A DNA stretch of 64,000 nt from Nymphaea colorata (taxonomy: Eukaryota > Streptophyta > Magnoliopsida > Nymphaeales > Nymphaeaceae). Shown piece after piece: positions 50,231-60,350 of the stretch. How positions within the stretch are numbered: the first letter of the stretch is position 1; each line of letters begins with the position of its first letter. The notes beneath the pieces were generated by a model. The model saw only the letters and a list, made by a program, of their open reading frames with translations, did not search any database and had not been told where the DNA came from. The stretch is taken from positions 18,119,716-18,183,715 of the forward strand of contig NC_045144.1 in NCBI RefSeq assembly GCF_008831285.2, read 5' to 3'. The position numbers and the translations under genes are program-made.

Positions 50231-52912
50231 TCGTTTTTTAGGGATTTGTTTTTATTTATACGCCCAAAAAAGAAAAGGAAGCAAAAAAGGCAACCGCGCG
50301 ACCAAGAACAACCGAACAAGAGATTGGGAAACGAAGAAATCTCGCATAAAAAAAACGAAATAAATATAAAAATTCAGAAAAACCAGGAAGAAAAGGGAGA
50401 GGAAGAAGCAAAAAGGAGACGAGGGAAAACAGAAGAGAACGGCTTATTGCCCTGAAGGGGCGCTTCTGGCATTCTATACAAGTCCGAGTCGAATCCTGAC
50501 CGTCCATCCTTCACGACCACAATGGCGTGGAGCTGATCCGCGAGTCCCACCCATGCTGGTATTTTTTCCTTTCTCGTTCTGGACCTCATATAAAAATATC
50601 GAACATAAATAAAAAAATATCGCCGAACTCTCGCTTTAATTTCGCCGTCCCTTCTCTCAAGAAAGAACGGAGTTTACCTCACCCGTGCTGCTCGCGGTAA
50701 AGATATCGAAGCACCGGTATTTACCAGTAAACAAACTTATAAACAAATTTGTCCGATTATAACACGATATTTTACCGTTAACAAGCCATCAGTTTGGCGC
50801 GCTTTGTGATATCGAACTTGCCAGAAGGCAAAACCGTCAAAGCGCTCGTGGCTGAGGCGACGGTGCCCTCGACCATTGAAATGTCTGAAAAAGCCTCGTG
50901 GAAACCGCCATTTTCCCATTATGCCGCATTTTGTGGGACCCGCAACGTGGTTCAAATCCGGATCAGTAGGCAGATTATGGACTGGGTCCCTAGCTGTGAC
51001 GCTGTCAGGCCTTTATTTTCCTGGATACGGAACCATGCAGACTTCATGCGGATCCAGATCCAAACGGGCGAGGAACATAATTGCCTTGAAAGAGTGTACC
51101 ATCCTTTGCGGTCTAAGAATCCATTATTCCCCCTGTCCGGGTCAAACCTGACACATCACTATTTGGATCGGAATTTACGTACTTGAAAAGTGTCCGGATT
51201 TGGATTCAATCCGAGATTCGTCCACATCTACAATCCACTTCTATCTATGGCTGATATAACGAAGTCCTCCAAACAGGGGTGAACAAAGCTTAGTGAGGGG
51301 AAACCCTCGCTCGCTCAGCCCTAGTTGAGTGAGGACTTCTAAAACCACCCTAGCTTGAAAGGCGTTTGGTTGATCTGCAGAAGAGGCGAAGTCGATTTGC
51401 AGAAATGAAACTCAAAAGAGAAGAAACGAAATAAGTAGCCATTGCATTTTGCTATTCGATTTTTACTCGAGCCAAGCAGAGGAGATGTCTCTATTTGAAT
51501 CAGTAATCGGCCGCCTACCTGCCGCTAATTAAGCCTGGTTACCGGGCCAAGCCGCTGTCGGGTACCCTGCCCGACTTGGGGTTGGGAAAACGTGAGCCAG
51601 GCTGGTCCCTTGTGAGCCCGATAACAATTTTTTAAATTTTTTTATTAATTTATATATTTATTTATAATAATTTATTACCATTAATTATATTTATATATTA
51701 TTTTATATTAAAAATATATTTTTTAATATAATTGTGAGCCCGAGTTTTTTGAGTAAGGCCGGGCCGATGCCCAGGCTTACCGCTAACCCCACCAATGTGC
51801 TAACAGACCTTGGGCATTCATTATAAGACCAACATTCAACTGTATAATGCACAAGTCACCCCTTTTCCAATAGTCTTTTTGGAAAATGATAATGCACACC
51901 AATAGGAGATGAACTAGCACTTAGAATTGTGACTTACCAGTTGACAATATGTTAGAAAGATAAATATTCAGTTGAAAAGTGTTAACCTTAATTAGATGTT
52001 TTACTTCAACCTTTATTAGATGTTTTATTCCCTTTTCATTTGTTTTGTTTTGTTTGGTTTGTGACTCAGGGAAACCCTACTTTGCTAGTATCCTCGGCCC
52101 CAAGCCCTATGCCTCTTTTGGCTTGTGCAACAGTTGGCCTTATAATAGGCGTATGAGAGTAGTGGAGCTAGAAATTCTGCGTTAAAAAGCACTAATTAAA
52201 GCAATTCATTTGTATTCTTATGAAAACTAATATATACAAATAATTGTTCAATGTACTAGGGACCGAGGCAAGGTAGGGCCCACATGCGCCCTCAACCCAT
52301 CTCAATTTTTTTTTGTAAATGTACATGTAAATTTTAGAAAATTTCACTTGTTTTATATAAAAAATTTAAAAAATGATATTTCGACCATAGTAAAAAATTA
52401 GAAACTTTAATTCGGCCTCTATGAAAAATTTATGGCTCCGCCCCTGAAAGTACCTACCCACATGTGGCTCCACTGTCACCACTGGCACAACCAGCTCACC
52501 AAACCTCTTGCGGGGCTTATTTTAACAGTTGGTGTTATTGAACATTAGCCTTATTGATAGAGACTTTTGGCATGTCAGGACAATTTTCGCTATTTGACTA
52601 TAGTGATGTATAGTGTGGTGTTATAACCACTCAAACTTGCATCTTACCATAAATTTTGCTTCTATAAATTTTGCTTCTATTGCTTATTGACAAAGTTTTT
52701 GACAACCTGAAGCTTATCATTATAATCTTCATATTTATGCCTAAATGCATCTACTTATCATGGAAAACTGGTGTCAATTTTTGCATAATTTTTTAGTTCA
52801 AAATCTCTTAATTCCTTCATCCTTGCATTTCGTCTTTCTCCCGTTGATTTCCCTAATATATTTTTTTTTATACGTATGCATTTAACTTACTATTGTGGTC
52901 ATTATTCTTATC
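50231..52912. other. Region upstream of CPL3, no second gene supported
   Basis: A 130-codon plus-strand frame (50794-51186) shows no known domain and ends in GGATCCAGATCC-type repeat sequence, so it is not called. Beyond 51500 the DNA is AT-rich with repeat fragments, including the dispersed element at 52263-52447. Confidence 0.5.
52263..52447 (-). repeat. Dispersed GGCTCCGCC repeat, copy 3
   Basis: Read on the minus strand it begins CAGGGGCGGAGCC, runs through CCGAATTAAAGTTTCTAA and CGAAATATCATTTTTTAAA, and ends in a GC-rich GGGCGCATGTGGGCCC tail. Order and sequence match the copies at 361-520 and 31991-32215. Confidence 0.65.
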
Positions 52913-53244
52913 CTATGTCACACGGACACGGCAAAATAGCCCATGTATTCGTGTCGACACGTGGACACGGGTGCGAACACCGGAAAAAATAAGTCATTAA
53001 TTTTTTTTTTTCATTTTATCAATTTTTTTATGATGCACCCAATTATTTTCATGAACAATCATTTTACATATTCAGTACTTTTGTGATAAAACACATTTTC
53101 TAACTAAGAGTGAACTATTAATTTAATGTTTTTTTTTTTAACTTGTCACTTTTTATAATATTTAATGTAGCCGTATCCATGTATCTAAAAAATTTGAAAA
53201 TACCTTATCCACACCCGTATCGCATCCGCACCCGTGTGACATAG
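52913..53244. mobile_element. hAT-type MITE with perfect 8-bp target-site duplication
   Basis: The 332-bp element starts CTATGTCACACGG and ends CCGTGTGACATAG, a perfect 13-bp terminal inverted repeat. It is flanked on both sides by TTCTTATC (52905-52912 and 53245-53252), an exact 8-bp duplication as made by hAT transposases. Subterminal regions are rich in GGACACGG and CCGCACCCG units. The interior is AT-rich with no ORF, so the copy was mobilised in trans. Confidence 0.88.
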
Positions 53245-54700
53245 TTCTTATCATATCCAATGCCATGTTCGGCGCGAATCATCAGTTATCATGTGCGTGA
53301 TTTCGATCATCCCCCTCACGCTTGATCGCCATAGAAGAAGACTAAGCTTTTATTGGATGAAGAGAAAAACAGATATTGTAACAAGGAGTTTCTTTGAACT
53401 TTTCTTTGATAAATGATAGTCGATTTGAATAGAGGTGGAGTCACGTGTGGGCAGTTGCCCACATGGGCCCGTGGAAACTCCTTTATGTTAAAGCCGAGGT
53501 CGGGGTCCAGCCAGATGGAGTTCCCTCTACTGGACCCGGTTTGCTGCCTCGCAGCCTCATGAACACAAAGCCGGGTGCCTCTCAGGCAGAAATTTTAAGA
53601 AAAAACCAGACCTATTCAAATAACTATTAAAAAATATTATGTTTATGATATAACCTTACAGATATGATCTTAAGGGTGGTTTGGTGAAAAACGTGTATTA
53701 TGTTAGTTGTTTGTTTAGTTAAATATTATTGTTTTAATAATAAATAATGAACTGCTCTTATGACATCAAAATTTTGATAATAGAAAATTCTCTTTTTTTT
53801 TGCAAAAATAACATGAACTAAAAAATGATTAATATTAACTTAGTGTTTAAAAAATACATTAGAAGGTCCACATTTTGTTTAAAATAACGCATCTACGATT
53901 AAATTATGATAAATTGGATCCAGTATTCAAGTCCAAAATGATTCATAAAGAAAAAAATTTCTATTACTGGTTTGGGTATTTTTTTTATCATTTTATATAA
54001 ATTGGATCCAGTAGTTCAATGGATTGGGCTTTAGAGCGGGCGTACCTTTTATCAGGTTCCTTTTATAGGATTTTCATATATTTGGATTGAATTTTGATTT
54101 GAATGCGAACGACAAAGAGTCTATGTCATATCAAAGTCCAACTTTTAAATTTAAAATCTAAATCCGATCAGATTTCTTAATTGAATGTGTGTTTTTTTTA
54201 TATTTCCGGGTTTTTAAATCAATTCCATGATTCAAATTTGATTCATCAAATTCTTATAGACAAATCTAGTTTCGGGTCGATAATCGAATGATAACCGACC
54301 CGTTGAGAGTTTTATGTAGGTAGAAGTAACTGGCTCTATATTTTTCATGTTTCGTTGTACTTTCACACGCTATAGGGTTGCGTGAAGAGGCCCAAAAAAT
54401 TTGGGAACTGAAGAAAAACCTATATGACGATGATGAGCTTTTCAAAATCAAGCTTCTGAACCCCTTCATCTCCCTGCCCCTTGCTTAGCTCTATTGTTGT
54501 AAAAAAAAAAAAAATATTGTGAACGTGGTAGCACGTCATCATAGATACTTGATACCCAAATTCACCATATAGTGAGCAGAATGTGCGAAAGTAGTGAATA
54601 AGGGCATTTCTGATATTTGATTAAGCATATGAGGGGAATTTTGCTCTGATAGGCACTGTATAAAAGACTGTCAGTTCCGCCACTGAACCGCGCAATTGGG
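53245..54700. other. AT-rich intergenic DNA, no gene
   Basis: It holds one palindromic motif (53444-53465) and short frames without similarity. Two GGATCCAGTA-containing blocks near 53918 and 54004 resemble each other (AAATTGGATCCAGTA), hinting at another small duplication. Confidence 0.5.
53444..53465. repeat. Palindromic GTGTGGGCAGTTGCCCACAC motif, copy C
   Basis: CGTGTGGGCAGTTGCCCACA plus TG, the best-preserved copy of this motif in the window, preceded by GGTGGAGTCA. Confidence 0.65.
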
Positions 54701-54833
54701 CGAGGGAGACTCTCTGTCTCTCTCTCTCTCTCGATCGCGCGCGCGCGCGCTTTTCTCTTCGTCATCTGCTTAAAACCCTACTTCCTTCGTCCCGTCGTCT
54801 TCGTCGTAGTAACGGCAATGGCCCTCTCGGAGA
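54700..54833 (+). promoter_or_regulatory. CT/GC-rich leader and telo-box of the carrier pseudogene
   Basis: A CT microsatellite (54710-54732), a (CG)n run (54736-54750) and an AAACCCTA telo-box (54773-54780) precede the carrier remnant. This is the typical make-up of a plant housekeeping leader, so the ancestral promoter region appears to have been kept. Confidence 0.5.
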
Positions 54834-54870
54834 ATGCTCGGAAATCGTCGTAGTAACGGCAATGGCCCTC
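54801..54870. repeat. 26-bp exact direct duplication, 44 bp apart, at the pseudogene start
   Basis: TCGTCGTAGTAACGGCAATG followed by GCCCTC occurs at 54801-54826 and 54845-54870. It duplicates an ATGGCCCTC start-like sequence with a 44-bp offset, which changes reading frame and may be one of the disabling events. Confidence 0.9.
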
Positions 54871-55499
54871 CCTCAAGGCACTGGAAAGGCGGATTCTCGT
54901 CATCGTCATCGTCGTCGCAGATGCCTCTTTCGCCCTCTTCGCCGTCAAGGAATCTGTTCTCCGTTGACAGATCGGTCGTTGTTCCTGCGCCGAGTGAACC
55001 CGGCAAGATCGTCATGCACTCGCCGGCCTACTATGCGCCCTGTACAGCCGGGGGGATCCTTAGCTGTGGCCTCGTGCAGTTACGCCGTTGGATCTCGTCA
55101 AATGCAATATGCAGGTAGATACACCTTTTACCCTTGGCTTGCTCTTGTTTCTTTTCTCGTTTCTTTGTGGATCGATCGAGTTTAGAATCTCTTACTTTTA
55201 CTTTTATGTATATGACCCAGTACCCGTACCGGTGCGCCGGTATGTCAAAATGGGTACATCGCTACGTTGGGGTACGTTTGGATTTAGTTTCGAATCAAAA
55301 CCAGATCCAAACTTTAATAAAATGTATGGACTTTTCTTCTCTCTCGATCTTCTTTGGTCTTTCGCGGGGTGCTTGAGCAGCTGGCGACGGACGTCGGGCG
55401 TGGGCAGCTGGCAATGGACTGCGTATTGTCATAATTGGAACACTGACTGGTGCCCAGTGGGGAATCTGTGATTCTTTCAAGGTCTTCGTAGGCCTGTAA
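54834..55499 (+). pseudogene. PHT3: Mitochondrial phosphate carrier pseudogene, internally deleted
   Basis: The 5' part encodes a Ser-rich leader, then PAPSEPGKIVMHSPAYYA and CTAGGILSCGL. This is the start of the first repeat of plant mitochondrial phosphate carriers, inner-membrane proteins importing phosphate with H+. About 7 nt are missing after CGL, so the expected PLDLVKCNMQ continues in another frame (55084-55113), up to a CAG|GTAGAT donor-like site. The 84 nt at 55416-55499 encode the family's C-terminus, including RIVIIGTLTGAQWG and FKVFVGL, then TAA. Everything between (most of the three carrier repeats) is absent. The frameshift plus the loss of about 250 residues make it non-functional. 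Retention of intron-like sequence argues against a retroposed copy. Confidence 0.85.
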
Positions 55500-57700
55500 G
55501 TTACTGACCTAGAGAAGCTCGGGCTCATTTGCATTGTGACTCCACCAACTCCTGCTAAATAAAGCACCTAAAGCTGTCTCGACTTCATTTGTCCAAACAA
55601 ACAATAGGAGAAGTGCCTGAGCACTGAGTAGAGCTGCTTACTCTATTGCTGACACAATTGTGACAAACGGGATCTGTATTTTTCTTGCAAGAGGTATCCA
55701 CACTACCGTTTTTATAACTTGGAGTTCCTGCCTTGTGAAAGTCAATCAAGGTTTGGCTCTAGGGTTACGAAACGAAAGCAGCTACTGGGTTTTGTCATTG
55801 CGAGTCCGGTCGAGTGTGAGATTAGTTGGATCAATGGTTTGTTCTTGTGCAATCTTATTAAAAGTGCCCTGAAAGCCTGGGTCTCAGTCTCCGGATTTTT
55901 CTTTGGCACGAAAGGGCTGAAATGGCGCTAACACGACAAGCTAATCTATCAATCTTTTTTGTTCTTCAAATCAGAGAAGACCGCTCTTGTGGTGGATGAC
56001 CTTGCGCGGGTTTAACCTGCGGTACGGCTGCATCTCTAACGTCAGGTACATCGCCTCTATTATGGCAAGAGGTACCCACACTTGTGCTAGCTTCTTGGCT
56101 CGAGAAATGCATGCTTTTATTGGACATAAGAATCAGAATCTTCTAAAATTATTTTTTATTTTTTTGAAAACTATGAATTCCTTCCGGAAGTGCGAGATTG
56201 ACTTAAGTGATATCTATTATTGTCTTGGCAGCATTATTAAACACTTCGGTAAAGCTACGAAATTATCATGCAAGCAACATAAGTAAGGCTACAGTGGAGT
56301 TGGAGTTCATGACCATCCGTCCACAGGCCAGAATTCATGAGTAGCCTACTGGTCAGTCTGTCCTTCCTCTACTCTGCTAGTTCCTTGAGTCATTTCATGC
56401 TCTTTTTCTATTTTACACGATAAAGTTTACCCGTTCCATTGAAACAATGTGGGAAATCATTCGTCATGCTCTATTACATAAGGCGCTTGAGTCCTGATGC
56501 TCCACGGGACCACGTAGAAGAGCCAGTTATGAAATGCCGATATTTAACGTTTAGATATGAGTTCTGGGACGTGCAAAATCATCTGTCTGAATTTTTGCCG
56601 CAAACTCAGAATCAGATTTTTTTTGTTTTCAACTTATTCTAGTGCTTTCTGTTTGTTCATAGTAGAAGGCTAAATGGAATCAACTCAATGTGAATTAGGT
56701 TGAGGCTTATTGTTACGGTGTTACCTGTATCCGACCAGCTCACAGACCTGATCCAGACCAAGATCCATTTTTTAACGTGATATTAAAAATGCAAATAAAG
56801 TTAAAAACAATGCTGAAGACTTGGCGATAATAGAAGCATCTTAATGTTAATCACATGCTTGAATAAAACACTAACCCTCATCATAAGTTAGTACTTATTT
56901 AGGTTTTTTTGGTAGAAAACTGTTTTTGTCAATGGTGCAAAAATGTAGGTGTATTACGCCGTGACAATATACAAAACAATTATTATTACCAATTTTTTAT
57001 TTGTTTGATAGGGAATTTTCATTTTCCGCCATACCTTTTACCCATGGTTTCAAAAACGAGGTCACGGCTTGTGATTTTTTAAAGTGAGCACATTTTTCGT
57101 AGAAATCCGCAAGAGCTTGGAATGTATTTTTATTAACCTGAAAAGCAAGAAATATTAACAAGACAAAAAAAGGCAATCTAGTGATGAAGTTAAAATAATT
57201 GTAGTTAGTATTTTATATTTTTTCAAATTAATGAAAATTCGGTTCAAGTCATTCCTTTGGTACTTTTCATGAAAAATGTGTCTTTTATTAAAAAACATAA
57301 ATGACAGTTTCTTTCTAGTATGAAAAAAAATGGCTTTCTTGAGTTTTCTGTATTGAAAATTCGTATTTCTGCTTGGTGGTTCTGCAAACCCAGGATCCAA
57401 GATGGAACGTGTTCGGGCCGCTGCCCAGAATTCCAGGCAACCGGCACCGCGAAGTGGGACCCGACTCCCGACTCCCGACCACGCGATGTTTGTGCATTTT
57501 CGACCCGTCCAAAGCCATTGGATCGAGTCCTCAGTCATGCGATTAGTTTCGTCTCAAGGGCCAAAACCGTTCAGCAAAGTCAGGCTTTACATAGAATCCG
57601 TTTGTCCCGTGGCGGCGACCTTCGCGCCTTGCCGCCATGTTCAAACCCCCCCCCCTCTCTCTGTCTCTCAGTGATCCGCCATTGAAGATTTTCTCCATCT
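55500..57700. other. Intergenic DNA between the carrier pseudogene and the second PPR gene
   Basis: No gene is supported. GCAAGAGGTATCCACAC (55688) and GCAAGAGGTACCCACAC (56065) suggest a diverged duplication. The GC content rises after about 57400, toward the leader of the PPR gene, with a C run and CT repeats at 57648-57668. Confidence 0.5.
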
Positions 57701-57765
57701 CTCTACTCTGTAATAGCAGACTCAGGATTGATAGACGGCGTCACTTAAGTCGAAATCCATATTCA

Positions 57766-57873
57766 ATGAAGCGGTTGCACTCCTGGAGGAGGCACCCTGA
57801 GGAGAAGCATCTTCCTTTTCGAATGCTTGGCCTGTGCTATCCATTGGTTGTATGTGTCAGTCCTCAACCATGA
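57766..57873 (+). CDS. Upstream ORF, 35 codons, overlapping the PPR start codon
   Basis: An ATG at 57766 opens a 35-codon frame (MKRLHSWRRHPEEK...) whose TGA at 57871-57873 overlaps the PPR start (ATG 57870-57872) as ATGA. If it lies in the mRNA leader it could limit translation of the PPR protein, or allow termination-reinitiation. The peptide is not recognised. It could instead be the old N-terminus, put out of frame by an indel. Confidence 0.45.
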   Translation: MKRLHSWRRHPEEKHLPFRMLGLCYPLVVCVSPQP

Positions 57874-60350
57874 AGAGGCTAACCCGTATGAAGAATTGGA
57901 GGTGGCCCTGTACTTCGAGTACAAGGACGCTTTGTGGAATGACCAGTCTGGCGATTCGATCGGAGGAGACAAACTGCAAAATAGCCCGCGAAATAGTCGG
58001 CGCGAATGGCTTGGATTCTTTTGCTTACACTCAACTTCTGCAGGATATAGTTGAACAGCATTCCTTGATGGAAGGTAAGGCGATTCATGGGCATGTTATG
58101 AAGCGTGGTGGGTGCGTGGACTTGTTTGCGTGGAACACTTTCATTAATATGTATTGTAAGTGCGGGAGTTTGGCGGATGCTCACCGAGTATTTGATGAAA
58201 TTACGATGAGGAATACTGTTTCGTGGGTTGCTTTGATTCAGGGGCATCTTCAGAATGAGAATTTCATGGAGGCATGGTTGCTTTTCGTGAAGCTTACTAG
58301 ACAGGGTTATGAGCTCAATGCATTTGCTTTTACTACAGTTTTAAAGGTCTTGGTGAATTTGGAGTTTGTTGAGGCTGGTAGTTGTATTCATGGACTCATT
58401 ATTAGGTTGGCATTCGATGATCACACCTTTGTTGGGAGTGCTTTGATTGAGCTTTATTCAGAGTGTGGGTGCATTCAGGAGGCCCGGAAAGTGTTTGATG
58501 GGATAGTTGAGAAAGACTTGGTTCTGTGGACAGGGATGATTGATGCCTATGCTCAGAATGCCTGTTCAGAGCAGGCATTTGGACTCTTCTGCCAAATGAG
58601 GAATGTTGGTTTGAAGCCAAATCCGTTTACCTTTTCTGCTTTAATCAAGGCATGTGCTTGTTTGGAAGATGAAGGATTAGGGAGGAGCATTCATGGTTTT
58701 GTTATAAAAAAAAAATTGGATTCGGATTTTTTTGTTGGCAGTGCTCTGCTTGACATGTATGCTGCATGTGGAGAATTGAGGGATGCCAGGTTGGTCTTTG
58801 AAATGTTACCACATAGTAGCGTGGTTATATGGAGCTACATGATAGCTAGATCTGCTCAGTTCAGTGAAAGCAAGGAGGCATTGATGTTATTTCAGCGCAT
58901 GCAACAAGCTCTGGTTCCTGCCAACCAATTCACTTATTCCAGTGTTCTTCAAGCATGTTCAAGCATGGCCTCGTTAGCATTGGGCAAGCAAGTGCATTGC
59001 CACATTCAGAAAACAGGGTATGATTCAAGTATATTTGCTTCTAATGCCCTAATGGATGTCTATGTAAAGTGCGGAGAAATGGAGGATGCACTTCGGGTAT
59101 TTGGTAATCTGCACCATAAAAATGATGTGTCATGGAACACAATTATTGTCGGATATGCACAATTAGGTCATAGTGAAGGGGCTTTGAAGTTCTTCCACAA
59201 GATGCTTGGATTTTGTGTTCAAGTGACTGATGTTACTCTATCTAGTACTCTTTGTGCTTGTGCCAGCTTGGCCGCTCTGGAGATCGGAATTCAGATTCAT
59301 TCTTTAGCTGTTAAGACTGTTTATGACCGTGATGTGGTGGTTGGCAATGCATTGATTGACATGTATGCCAAATGTGGCAACATAAAGGATGCACACAAGG
59401 TATTTGATCTCATGAATGAACATGATATAATATCATGGAATGCATTGATAACGGGATATTCCTTGCATGGCTTAGGGCTAGATGCTTTGAAGCTTTTTGA
59501 TACTATGTTGGCGGATGACTTGCAACCTAATAGTGTAACATTTGTTGGTGTTCTATCTGCTTGCAGTAATGCTGGTCTTGTAAAACATGGGCTTTCGTAT
59601 TTTCAGTCCATGGCTAAAGAGCATCTTATAGTACCAGGTATGGAGCATTACACTTGTATTGTCATGCTTTTAGGACGTTCTGGCTGTCTCAGAGAAGCAA
59701 TGGAGTTTATCAGGGACATGCCTATGAAGCCTGATGTCATGGTCTGGCGGGCTATGCTTGGTGCCTGTGTTATTTACAATAATCTAGAGTTTGGAAAGGT
59801 ATCTGCACAGCATGTTCTTGAGTTGGAGCCACTAGACCACTCCACTTATGTGTTAGTTTCAAACATGTGTGCAGCTGCTGGAAGATGGAAAGATGTAGCT
59901 GGAATCAGGAAGTTCATGAGAGAAAAAGGGCTGAAAAAGGAACCTGGTCTTAGTTGGATAGAGATTCAGGGTCGTGTGCACTCTTTTGCTATGGGAGACT
60001 TATCCCATCCTCAGATTATGGAAATCAAGGAGACCTTAGAATGGTTGAAAGAAAAACTGCATAGAGCTGGCTATGTTCCTGATAGAAATGTTATTCTGCA
60101 TGATGTTGGGGAAGATCAGAAGGAACAATTGCTTTGGCTCCATAGTGAAAGACTAGCTATTGCGTTGGGATTCATTAACTTGCCCACGGGAAGTCCAATT
60201 CGCATCATCAAGAACCTCCGTGTGTGTTCTGATTGTCATGCTGCAATCAAGTATATATCTAAGGTTGTGGATCGTGAAATTATTGTCAGGGATATGAATC
60301 GCTTCCACCATTTCAAGAATGGGATCTGCTCATGTGGTGATTATTGGTGA
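57870..60350 (+). CDS. DYW-class PPR protein, mitochondrial (At5g13230 type)
   Basis: An intronless 826-residue protein; the Arabidopsis At5g13230 product is about 820 as I recall. The start ATG at 57870 has A at -3 and gives a basic N-terminus (MKRLTRMKNWRWPCTSS) without acidic residues until about residue 32, suiting mitochondrial import. The body is a long array of PLS-type PPR motifs (AWNTFINMYCKCGSLADAHR, VGNALIDMYAKCGNIKDAHK), then the E/E+ region (EHYTCIVMLLGRSG, KKEPGLSWIEIQGRVHSF) and a DYW deaminase domain. The zinc-binding HSE is at about residues 758-760, CxxCH at about 786-790, and the protein ends in GDYW. It is predicted to edit C to U in mitochondrial transcripts; its target cannot be read from sequence. 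A run of nine A residues lies inside the frame near 58706. The first 50 residues are the least certain, because another open frame overlaps them. Confidence 0.92.
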   Translation: MKRLTRMKNWRWPCTSSTRTLCGMTSLAIRSEETNCKIAREIVGANGLDSFAYTQLLQDIVEQHSLMEGKAIHGHVMKRGGCVDLFAWNTFINMYCKCGSLADAHRVFDEITMRNTVSWVALIQGHLQNENFMEAWLLFVKLTRQGYELNAFAFTTVLKVLVNLEFVEAGSCIHGLIIRLAFDDHTFVGSALIELYSECGCIQEARKVFDGIVEKDLVLWTGMIDAYAQNACSEQAFGLFCQMRNVGLKPNPFTFSALIKACACLEDEGLGRSIHGFVIKKKLDSDFFVGSALLDMYAACGELRDARLVFEMLPHSSVVIWSYMIARSAQFSESKEALMLFQRMQQALVPANQFTYSSVLQACSSMASLALGKQVHCHIQKTGYDSSIFASNALMDVYVKCGEMEDALRVFGNLHHKNDVSWNTIIVGYAQLGHSEGALKFFHKMLGFCVQVTDVTLSSTLCACASLAALEIGIQIHSLAVKTVYDRDVVVGNALIDMYAKCGNIKDAHKVFDLMNEHDIISWNALITGYSLHGLGLDALKLFDTMLADDLQPNSVTFVGVLSACSNAGLVKHGLSYFQSMAKEHLIVPGMEHYTCIVMLLGRSGCLREAMEFIRDMPMKPDVMVWRAMLGACVIYNNLEFGKVSAQHVLELEPLDHSTYVLVSNMCAAAGRWKDVAGIRKFMREKGLKKEPGLSWIEIQGRVHSFAMGDLSHPQIMEIKETLEWLKEKLHRAGYVPDRNVILHDVGEDQKEQLLWLHSERLAIALGFINLPTGSPIRIIKNLRVCSDCHAAIKYISKVVDREIIVRDMNRFHHFKNGICSCGDYW

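Noticed and set aside
50794-51186. 130-codon plus-strand ORF divergent from CPL3
   Set aside because: No known motif, and its second half runs through GGATCCAGATCC-type repetitive sequence.
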